A stretch of 64,000 nt of DNA from Pyrenula massariospora (Eukaryota; Ascomycota; Eurotiomycetes; Pyrenulales; Pyrenulaceae). The notes beneath the pieces are model-generated. The model was not told where the DNA came from. It was given only the letters and a program-made list of their open reading frames with translations, and did no database searches. Position 1 is the stretch's first letter, and every line of letters starts with the position of its first letter. Positions 24,441 through 33,102 of the stretch are shown in pieces. The DNA is taken from contig JAGFMI010000001.1 of assembly GCA_021030905.1 (NCBI GenBank), positions 1,116,001 through 1,180,000 on the forward strand, written 5' to 3'. Both the position numbers and the translations under genes were made by a program.

Positions 24441-24800
24441 ACGTCAAAAAAACTATCCTACCCACCCTACAAGCCCAGGTACGCTTAGGCGCGCCCAGGG
24501 CTTAATTGATAAAATAAGCTTAGGGTTATTTTCTGAGAAGCTTTGAAAATGTCTATATGGCGCTTTGAAATATTTGTTAATATAGTTAACATAATTAATA
24601 TAATTAATATAATTAGTATGTACAGATCACCCCTAATAAAATTTATAATATTTCTATAAAGTTAAAGAATCTAGCTTATAAAACCATAATAGGAAAGCTA
24701 TATATAGTAAAATTTAAATAATTTTAATAATCTATCAATCAGAATATTTTCAATGTGGATAATTATAAAGATATAGTTTATTCGAAGTAATGTTGTAATT
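24441..24800 (-). repeat. Dispersed repeat family 3, copy A
   Basis: In reverse complement this shows the same succession of blocks as the plus-strand copies at 27430-27800 and 28245-28575: TTCTGATTGATAGATTATTA, AAGCTAGATTCTTTAACTTT, TTATTAGGGGTGATCTGTAC, ATACTAATTATATTAATTAT, CCCTGGGCGCGCC, ending at TTTTTTTGACGT. Well over 300 bp are shared. Confidence 0.65.
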
Positions 24801-25151
24801 TTTAAAATAATTTTTATTAAAAGTAATTTGTGCATATTAATCCTACTAATTATACTAATTATGTTAATTATATTAATTATCATTTTAAGACGTTATATAG
24901 ACATTTTTAAAGCTAATTAAAATTTTTAAAACACTATATAGACAGTTTTAAAGCTAACAAAAATTTTTAGGAACTTTTAAAGTGTTTTATAAAGTAGTTC
25001 CAATCTATTTAGACTGTTTTTACAATTATTAATTAAAGTTTAAATTTAGAGGCTATTATAATTTTCCTAACATATCTTGTCGATATTAAATTGAAGATTG
25101 AAAAGATCGATATTATATTAATTAAATATTAATTAATTAAATTATAATATC

Positions 25152-25222
25152 CAAAGTTTATTTATAGATTTAATATTATCTTTTTACGAATAATAAGTTT
25201 AAGAGTTATAATTTTAATTTCT
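25152..25222 (+). repeat. Dispersed repeat family 1, copy 3
   Basis: Third copy: TTTATTTATAGATTTAAT followed by TTTTTACGAATAATAAGTTT. Same orientation as the other two. Confidence 0.5.
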
Positions 25223-25329
25223 AATAAATATTCTAATACTGACTGGATTAATTATATCAATTTCATTAATTAAAAATCTAATTTATATAGAGTCGTAGTC
25301 AATGTTTTACTTCTTTACCATATTTTTTT

Positions 25330-25526
25330 TTATTAATAAAAGATTAATCTGTTATTAATATTAAATTAAAAATTAAAATTTTTAATATTATATAAATAAA
25401 CTGCCGATTAACTATAAATTTATTATAAATATTTTTATTTATAAACAACTTGCAGCCTATCAATAAAATATCAAATTTTAAAAATTTTAACTAAATATCG
25501 GCAAATAATTAATTATTTATTAATAA
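25330..25526. mobile_element. MITE-like palindromic element, copy 1
   Basis: About 197 bp that reads nearly the same on both strands, with the arms TTATTAATATTAAATTAAAA and its complement. It has a central ATTTATTATAAATATTTTTATTTATAA block shared in part with copies 2 and 3. No coding capacity. Heavily AT-mutated, so the terminal CTCTTGTC seen in copy 2 has decayed. Confidence 0.6.
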
Positions 25527-26299
25527 AAACGCTTAGATTTTAGAAGTATTTATAAAACTTTTTAAATATTAACTTTGAAGATTGTTGATAAAAAAAATCT
25601 ACTATACTTCTACAACCTATGTTAGTAAATATGCTGCCTGCATGGCACAACTATACTTGCATAAAAGCGTTGAAAGTATCTATAGTTTTTCAAAATTACT
25701 AGTAACTTCAAATGCACAGAGTAAAAAAAGATATTATTTCGTCAAAAAAACTCTTATACCACCACGCCCCGTGCCTAATTGTAGTTCTAGAATTAATTCG
25801 ATTCAAATTTATTGTCTGGAGGTTAAAAACCCGATTAAGTAATATCTACTATCAATTTATATAGAATTAATTAATAATTTATTATAATTCAATTTAAATT
25901 TAACTTTTTCTAAATTTTTAATTAATAAAAATCAAGTTCTTAACACCCGGGTTTATCATCTATAATAAGGTTTATTATTAGCCAATAGTATATTTACAAA
26001 TAAGCTTGAGGTATAGTAGTAGGATCAGGGGCTTCCAGGGTTTAATTAGCAAGATTAGCACAGAGTCAGACTCTGGGCGTAGCTGGGTCTGCCAGGGCAT
26101 TTTTTAGAGATATTTTAACATATTCAGACACGATTTTAATTAATCTAAATATATTATAAAGATGGTATAAGTATATCCAGATATAATCTTGATCGCTATC
26201 CTGACAGCCCTAACTTGTACGAGCCCAAGAGCCGTTGCAGTTCTTCTGACGATATGTATAAAGCTAGTTAGTAAAATAAATACTTCTAGAACCTAAGCA

Positions 26300-26502
26300 T
26301 TTTTATTAATAGATAATTAACCTCTTGTCGGTATTAAATTAAAAGTTTAAAAATTTAATATTATACCAACAGGCTGTAAACTGCTTATAAATAAAAATAT
26401 TTATAATAAATTTATAGTTAGTCGGCAGCTTATCCGTATAATATTAAAATTTTAAATTTTTAATTTAGTATCGACAAGAGGTCAATTTTTTATCAATATA
26501 AC
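26300..26502. mobile_element. MITE-like palindromic element, copy 2 (best preserved)
   Basis: Nearly perfect palindrome of about 200 bp. The left arm contains AACCTCTTGTCGGTATTAAA and the right arm TTTAGTATCGACAAGAGGTC, its complement. Inside are matching AAACTGCTTATAAATAAA and CGGCAGCTTATCCG-type segments around an AT core. Long terminal inverted repeats, small size, no gene and multiple copies fit a foldback or MITE-type DNA transposon. Confidence 0.7.
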
Positions 26503-27184
26503 TAAAAAGTAATTATATAATTATTTTTTGACTATATTTAGTATTATTGATAAAGATTGATCTCTTGTCAATATTAAAAATCAATCAATATTACTATAAT
26601 TTTCTAATATCTTAAAATTGCCAAATATTGCTGTATGTATACAGCAATTTTCTTTATTCTACATATTTAAAACTTGCTCTGAACACTCTAAATTTTTTGT
26701 ACAACTCTAATTGTACGGGATCGATGATAAATTTATTAATATAAATTCAACGCTGAAAAAGACTTTAAAATTAATTAATTACTAATTTTATACGATTCCG
26801 CGCAGCTTCGCGCGTACTACATTAAAAAAAATATAATAGCTCTTGTATCTGGCGCTAGGCCAATAGCTATAGGAGTATTTAAAGCAGCCCTGAACACATT
26901 TAAGAGACGCTCTAAGTACTTTTGGAAGCCCTGATTGATTTTAAATCATACTTAAGAATATTAATTTGTTAGCAAAAAGGTAGATCTTTCTTAGTATATT
27001 TGAGGCTGCGCGGAACCGCGCAAGATTAGTTAATAATTAATTCTAACCATTTTTTCAGCGTTGCCTCTATATATATCAAATGATCTTTTTTTCTTTATAT
27101 ATGTGAAACTAATTATCGATTTTATTTAAAGTTCTCCTTAATCTATAGATATTAAAATTACTGAAAATTATATTTAAACTAGAA

Positions 27185-27400
27185 GTAGTATCTATACATA
27201 AAATTTACAATTTAAGATTATTTTTAAAAGATTATAAATTTCAGCGTAAATATTTAGCTTATTTAAATATAGCCCGATTGTTACTATCCAATAATTTTCT
27301 GAATGATAAAAGATGTTAAATTTGCTAATTAATTTTGTGCGTGTTTTGCTCTGCGCGCACAGATTGCGGTTTTACTGATGCTGGCACGATTAGTACGATT
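27185..27400 (+). repeat. Dispersed repeat family 2, copy 3
   Basis: Third copy: AAAATTTACAATTTAAGATT, TATTTAGCTTATTTAAATA, ATCCAATAATTTTCTGAATG, ending with TTTGCTCTGCGCGCAC. Confidence 0.5.
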
Positions 27401-27429
27401 AGTATGCACGGACGACTCCCAATATGCAC

Positions 27430-27800
27430 TATTACAAGGGTTACGGGTTTACCTCGGATAAATTATATTTTTATGTTTATCTGCGTCATCAAATTTCTGA
27501 TTGATGTATTATTAAAGTTTTGTTCTATATACCTCTTCAAGAATTAACTTTACAGGCTAGATCCTTAAAATTTTCAAAGTTACTTAGTATATTGGTGATG
27601 GTTTGTACATGCTAATTGTGCTAATTATACTAATCATGTCAATCGTATTAATTGACGTCTCCGAGCGCAACATAGGTACTCCTAGAACGCGCCAAGGCCT
27701 TCTAAAGAATTATTCTAGGCTGATTCTGCCAACCAAACCCTGGGCGCGCCTGGGTCTATCTGTACTTACAAAGCGGGAATAAGAGTTTTCTTGACGATTG
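27430..27800 (+). repeat. Dispersed repeat family 3, copy B
   Basis: Plus-strand copy with blocks TTTCTGATTGATGTATTATT, ACAGGCTAGATCCTTAAAAT, ATTGGTGATGGTTTGTACAT, GCTAATTATACTAATCATG, ACCCTGGGCGCGCCTGGGTC, ending at TTTTCTTGACG. It keeps more GC than copy A. Confidence 0.65.
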
Positions 27801-27972
27801 CAAGTTTCCTGATGTTCTAGCTTGATAATATTTGAATTAGATATTGACAGTTCTAAAGTCACTGTCAAAAGACATCCATTACACTTTAAAATTGTTTGAA
27901 AACTTTTAGGCCTTAGGTAAAATCGTCGACAAAAGACTGACTTTTATCGGCACCAAATCAAAAACTTACGTC

Positions 27973-28244
27973 AGGAAAATCGCAACGGCCTCTAGACTTA
28001 AATCTTAACTAATAACTATAGAGGCAGTCTGGGTAGGCCAAGGCTGCTCTATAAAGCCCCTAAGAATTCTCATTAACCCTGAAAATATCTATATAGCGCT
28101 CTAAAGGCTCTGAAAAGTTCTAAAAATAGTATTTATATAACATTCCGAAGTATTACTTAATATAATTAGCATAAATAGTAAAATTAATATAATTAGTAAG
28201 ATTAATATATATAAACTACTTCCAATAAAATTTTAACTAAATTA
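27973..28244 (-). repeat. Dispersed repeat family 3, copy D (partial, inverted)
   Basis: Minus-strand copy starting at ACGTCAGGAAAATCG and containing ACCCTGAAAATATCTATATA and GCGCTCTAAAG, matching the inner part of copy A. It abuts copy C head to head, which forms a large inverted repeat centred near 28245. Confidence 0.55.
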
Positions 28245-28575
28245 TTATAGAGATTACGGTATCACTTTGGATAAGTTATACTTTTATAATTATCTATATA
28301 ATAAAAATTCTGATTGGTATATTATTAAAATTATTTAAATTTTATTCTATATAGCTATTGTTCTATTATCTTTACAGGCTAGACCTTTTAACTTTATAAA
28401 AATTTTATAAGTTTTATTGGGGGTGGTCCGTGTATACTAATCTTGCTAATTATACTATATAGACACCTCCAGGGCCTCTTAGAGAATGATCCTAGGCTTA
28501 TCCTACCAATTAAGTTCTGAACGCGCCTGGGCCGAGCTGCGCCTTCCGGGAGGGTATAATAGTTTTCCTGACGCA
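28245..28575 (+). repeat. Dispersed repeat family 3, copy C
   Basis: Plus-strand copy with ATTCTGATTGGTATATTATT, ACAGGCTAGACCTTTTAACT, TTATTGGGGGTGGTCCGTGT, GCTAATTATACTATATAGAC, GAACGCGCCTGGGCC, ending at TTTTCCTGACG. Confidence 0.65.
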
Positions 28576-28884
28576 GTTAAGAGTTTAATATTGTGACGGT
28601 TAGTACATGCTAATTAATTATAAATAAAATATTTATTTTAAGTTACCAATTAGCTAACAGTTTCTTAATATTTATATAAGATCTAAATAGGTAACAATAG
28701 GCAGAGAGCAGAATAATAAAAATTATATCTCTATACCTCATAGATTTAAGACTCAAAGCTTGAAGAACTAAGTTCATATACGTAGCAAGTGTGAATACTA
28801 AGTATCTTACAGTGGGTCTTAATACGTCTTGGCAGGCATAAAAATTTAATATTGACCTATATTTCTAGGACTCAGGCAAAGTTA

Positions 28885-29080
28885 ACAACAAAAAGTTGAT
28901 TTTTTGTCAATATAAATTAAGAATTTAAATTTTTAATAGTTTATTAATAAACTGCGGATTATTTATAGATAAAAATATTTATTTTAAATTTATATTTAGT
29001 CAATAGCTTAGTTATATATTATTAAATTTTTAAATTTTTAACTGAATATTAACAAGAGATCAATTTTCTATTAATAATAT
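28885..29080. mobile_element. MITE-like palindromic element, copy 3
   Basis: Third copy: the left arm has GTTGATTTTTTGTCAATATA and the right arm TATTAACAAGAGATCAATTT, with the same inner order of words as copy 2 (AAACTGCGGATTATTTATAG, then TTTAGTCAATAGCTTAG). Differences from copy 2 are mostly C-to-T or G-to-A type. Confidence 0.65.
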
Positions 29081-29649
29081 TAAATATAATTAAAAAGTAT
29101 TATTAAATCCGTGACCTGTACATCGCAAATTTATTTATATAAAGTAGTATTTAAAGCATCTGTATCTTTCTGGTATTGATTTTTAAATATTTATAATAAA
29201 AAACTTACTGTATATAGAGCTAAATAATAAATTAAATACTTTTTATAATTTAAATTCTAATTATTAATTTATTATTATATTTTTTTGAAGTACGACATAT
29301 TAATGAAAAAGTTGAAAAATTTTTAAATTATTAATTTTATATAATAATATTAGTTTAAAAATATATAATAATATTTAATGTGTATAAATTTTAAAAATTT
29401 ATTATTTAGATACGAAAAAATATCGTATTATATAAAATTATATATTTTCACTAATATAATATAATTTATTATAACTTTATTAATTTATAAAAAATCTTTA
29501 TAATATTACAAAGATATAATTTACTATAGTATAGTTTTTTAGAAACTCTATCGACCCTGTTAGAAATAATTATGATATTTTAAAGTCCATTTTAAATATA
29601 TTTAGAGCTACCGGAATTAACATATATCTATAATTTACTTTAGTATCAC

Positions 29650-29767
29650 AGAACACGCATAGCCTCGTTCACTATATATATTATAGAGAGATTTTTGGTA
29701 GATGCTTTATTATATTTCAGCCTTTTAGTAGAGTAGCTTTACCCTCTATAAATAATCTATTATATTA
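29650..29767 (+). repeat. 118-bp direct repeat, left copy
   Basis: Begins at AGAACACGCATAGCCTCGTT and ends near ATAAATAATCTATTATATT. It aligns over its full length with 29961-30078, 311 bp downstream. This copy is the more AT-converted of the two. Confidence 0.75.
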
Positions 29768-29960
29768 TAATAAAGCTATTTACAGTTAATCACATTCTAA
29801 GTTCAATTTTTTATCATTTTCTCCCAATTACATTTTCTAAATATCTATTTTTAAAAGATAGATAAAGGCAGTCAACCTATATCACAAAATAGTAAAAACT
29901 TTATATATATAAATAATATATTAAGGACGATATATTTTTTAAAATAAAAAATAATATTAT

Positions 29961-30078
29961 AGAACACGTATAGCCTCATTTACTATATATATTATAGAGA
30001 GATTTTTGGCAAACGCTCTGTCATATTTCAGCTTTTTGGCGGAGTAGCTTTACCCTCTATGAGCGATCCGTTACATTT
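29961..30078 (+). repeat. 118-bp direct repeat, right copy
   Basis: Begins at AGAACACGTATAGCCTCATT and ends at GAGCGATCCGTTACATTT. It lies at the edge of the AT-rich island. Visible differences from the left copy are nearly all transitions, as RIP would produce. It could be part of a long terminal repeat or a tandem duplication. Confidence 0.75.
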
Positions 30079-30551
30079 AGCAAGGGTCCTCACTAATAAG
30101 GTAGACCTCCCCCTAAAATTGCCAGCCCAGCGTATGCGGCATTGTCCAGCGCTGATCCAATATTAGTAGTATCCAGTGCCGCTCAGCGGATATAGATTCT
30201 AGTATAGATACTAGTAGTCGTTGAACGCGCGCGGCATCCCACGGCGCTGTGCTGGATTGGCTACAGTCCTCCTGATGCAGAGTGCGTTCCAATTTCTAGA
30301 TGTAGGCGGGTATGTATAAGCATCTGTAAATGAAAGGCGGTGTGTAATTACTGTGCTATAACTAAAACCCGTAAACTCCGACAGCGCTGATGCAGCAAGA
30401 AAGGGAACAGGAAACGGCAGAAAAACAAACTCCAAAAAAGAAAAGAAAAAAATGAAGGCCAGTCGCTGCTAAATGCGTTTGCCAATCCAACTTCTTCTGT
30501 ATTCAGTACCCGAAATTCCTATTTTCCTTCCGTGACTCTAATTAGGATTTC
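30079..30551. other. Island border and 3' flank of the duplicated secreted protein gene
   Basis: Composition returns to normal within a few tens of bases. No gene seen; the short minus frame at 30211-30435 has no recognisable features. Confidence 0.4.
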
Positions 30552-31286
30552 TTAGGCAGCCTTCACAAAGGCAGGATCACAAATGATCTTGCTGACCTCA
30601 CTCTTGCCCGCTTCGAATCTCCACAGGCCGGCATCCCCGTCAGCGAACGTGACGTCCCTATTCTGACCCCTAAGAACGACAAGAGGCTTGCCGGCGGGAT
30701 CGAGAACCTGGCAGCGGTAGTCTTGCTTTTCGACTAATTCGCCGACGACAAGCTCGACGGTTTTGAAAGGCTCTCGCGAAGCGTCGGGAGCCTTCTCTTC
30801 GCGCTGTCCCGCTTCGAGAACAGTCTGAGAACCGATCTCTCTGGCCTGATTCTGAAGAATGACGCGCAGCTTGTTGGCATCGTCGTCGGCGTCGATCTTC
30901 TGGAACGCCGGGTCGCAGATCACCTTGCTGACTTTGCTGGGCTCTCCACGGAAGGTCCATGGACCGTTTCCGCCGTCAGCGAAGGTGATGTCGGTATTCT
31001 GGCCGCGTAGCACAACGATCGGTTTGCCTGCGTCGTCAAGGATCTGGCAGCGGAGGTCTTGGTCTTGGACGCCCTCACCGAGTTGAAGCTCGACCGTGTC
31101 GAAGGGGCCGTGACGGGCTGGTACGGCTGTATCTCGGATGCCTTCCTTAAGGATTACTTCTTGGGGGTGGACATCGGATGGGCCGCTGAGTGCCACACGG
31201 ACTTGATTGTTGGCTCCACGGCGAGTATGTGGGGCGGCAATAGAGGCTGTGGCCGCAAGAAGAGATACGAGGATGGAGTATTGCAT
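30552..31286 (-). CDS. Small secreted protein with two tandem copies of an unrecognised domain
   Basis: Predicted extracellular protein of 244 residues in one exon; function unknown. A signal peptide (about 1-18) is followed by a dibasic HTRR site at 20-23 that could be a Kex2-type cleavage point. The rest is an internal duplication with a 112-residue offset: repeat 1 at about 29-130 and repeat 2 at about 140-242. Each repeat contains VELxxGE, a cysteine in RCQ, the block AGKPxVVLRGQN, TFADG, a Trp-Phe pair and a final ICDPAF. The four cysteines (80, 124, 192, 236) are spaced identically in both halves, suggesting one disulfide per domain. It lies 470 bp from the AT-rich island and is divergent from the next secreted protein. 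Location and secretion are effector-like, but no virulence role can be shown from sequence. Confidence 0.85.
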   Translation of the reverse strand: MQYSILVSLLAATASIAAPHTRRGANNQVRVALSGPSDVHPQEVILKEGIRDTAVPARHGPFDTVELQLGEGVQDQDLRCQILDDAGKPIVVLRGQNTDITFADGGNGPWTFRGEPSKVSKVICDPAFQKIDADDDANKLRVILQNQAREIGSQTVLEAGQREEKAPDASREPFKTVELVVGELVEKQDYRCQVLDPAGKPLVVLRGQNRDVTFADGDAGLWRFEAGKSEVSKIICDPAFVKAA

Positions 31287-33102
31287 GTTGAATACTTTAG
31301 TGCTTTGAATTTCAAAGGTTTTTGTGTTTTCTTAAGCAGAAAAAAAAGGGGTAAAAGTAGAGTAGATAAACGGAGCAAAGTAGTAGAGAACAGAAGAGGT
31401 TTTAACTTGATGTGATTGCTTGTATGTTGCGTGATAATGATGAAAATACCGTCCTGAACAGTGGGATGGAAAGCCATCTTTATACTCGTTCCCTTATGCT
31501 GTGCAGTTACTTTTGGGTTGTAATCAAATCATTATTCATAGATAGTATTGAGAGAGGAGAGCAGACAGGGCCACGTAGGCTCCTGATGGCGGAGTGAAAA
31601 TGTCAGATGCCTAGACGATGTAAAATAATACGCTTTTGCAGATGCAAGCATACTATGGCCCCCGGCAGATCAATTCAGCGGAGCGAGGTCATCAGTGTGG
31701 TAAGACGCCGAGAGAATCCTTCTTGGACCAGTCCCCGGATTAGCATCGCCAAGACAGGGGGAGCGGGGTGCAGTGAAGTTACAAAGATGACCATTAAAAT
31801 AGCAAGCTCAGAAGTCATCAATCTCAGTTAGGATGCACTTGCGATTGAATTGAGACGAGAAATCAGCTTCAAAAGGCTCAATACATTTTCTTCGAGCTCA
31901 AATACGGGGAAGATGGTATCGACAGCGTTAAAGTTACAAAGACGTTGTAAAAGCTGAAGTTAGGAGAATTAAAAAACAGTACTGCAAAAATTTCTTTGGA
32001 AGCATACTTTTCCTTAATTGAGGAGTTGAAAAGACCGAAAAGTTCATGGTTACGTTCATGTGCTATGGCACCGCTACCCTTTGTGATATTGATGCGGAAG
32101 ATTGCTGCGTTGGTAGGTCATCTAATTAAGACGGAGGCTGCACAATAGGTGTCTCCCAATGGAGAAGAGGGTGCAGCTTCCAGGACCGATCGTGGTGCTC
32201 CGGATTGTAAGCATTCGCACCAGCTCGGCTAATTGATTGGATGGGCTACTGTGTCTAATACTAGCCTCGGAAACAGCGATGACTTTCGTTTCGGAACAGT
32301 AGAGGTGGCGAGGTAGCACGTCTGCATCTGACATTAGCTGGAGGTCTGTATTGGGTGGATAGAGGTCACTCAGCCGGGTTGCCGAGTATACCAAGAACGT
32401 GGCGCTGTAAGCGCGTCACCACCTATGCCAAAGCTGCGGAACGGAATTTCGTGGTACCGAAGGATGTGGCTGATGCCGAGGCTTCTATTTAGGTGAGATC
32501 TGTCCATGGTCGTCTGTAAATGCAAGGCCTAGGTGATCCTAGAGGCTATGGAAGCGCGACGGATTTTCATCAGTGTAGGAGATTTCTGATGGCATTGGCT
32601 GCATGCTCTTGGTGTGGTGGCGCAACGGAGACCGGGATCACCCCGTTCGGTAGCCTCGCTGAGGTTTCTAGACAGTCCAACCAAAATCTTGCCATATTCA
32701 AGGATTTGGGCGATTGCGCTATCTATAACGGCAATAAGGTGTTAATGAGCCCTTCTCTGCTTAGGAACACTTGTTGTTGTCGCTATCGCGCTATTTGCTC
32801 CCATGGGCTATCTCGCAGGTCCCCATGATATCTTTCAGGGGCCGAAGGAATCAAGCTTATTGCATGTCGAATGTGTCTGCCTAAGTCCCTTATCTATGCG
32901 AAGCGTCCACATCCAATATCGCCCCATATCACATTTGAAATTAGATGATGGATGATGTATCCAGGATCTCTGCCTGTTTGACATGTAGATGACAGCTGTA
33001 CCGCATCTCAGATGCATTTGGCTATCAGCGGGTTGGAACTCTCTACACTATTGCTCAATATGGGTTAAGAGAGGGCATTGACATCAATCACCGCCTATCG
33101 AA
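31287..33102. other. Divergent promoter region of two secreted-protein genes
   Basis: About 1.8 kb between oppositely oriented genes. A TATA box serves the minus-strand gene (31478-31484). Short frames such as plus 32520-32828 and minus 32122-32394 are open but match nothing I recognise and may be chance or decayed coding sequence. Confidence 0.45.
31478..31484 (-). promoter_or_regulatory. TATA box of the duplicated secreted protein gene
   Basis: Reads TATAAAG on the minus strand about 190 nt upstream of the start codon at 31286. An A/T-rich pyrimidine-purine leader follows. Inferred from sequence and spacing. Confidence 0.45.

Larger units (their letters stand above)
21905..30078. repeat. 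AT-rich, RIP-like transposon graveyard
   Basis: About 8.2 kb of very AT-rich sequence dominated by TAA, ATTA and TATA words, sharply different from both flanks. No frame longer than about 120 codons exists and none resembles a protein. Short GC-rich scraps (about 22690-22790, 23140-23210, 23340-23450, 24450-24510, 26020-26110, 27660-27760, 28480-28570) keep many CG dinucleotides. Retention of CpG with loss of CpA and TpG is what RIP leaves, unlike decay of methylated CpG. Several repeat families occur as diverged copies, listed separately. I infer a nest of mutated transposable elements, probably heterochromatic. Confidence 0.85.

Noticed and set aside
21905-30078. AT-rich block as a mitochondrial insertion, centromere or CRISPR-like array
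   Set aside because: No mitochondrial genes are readable, repeats are dispersed and degenerate with no regular spacers, and flanking genes sit close by on both sides. RIP of transposons explains it better.
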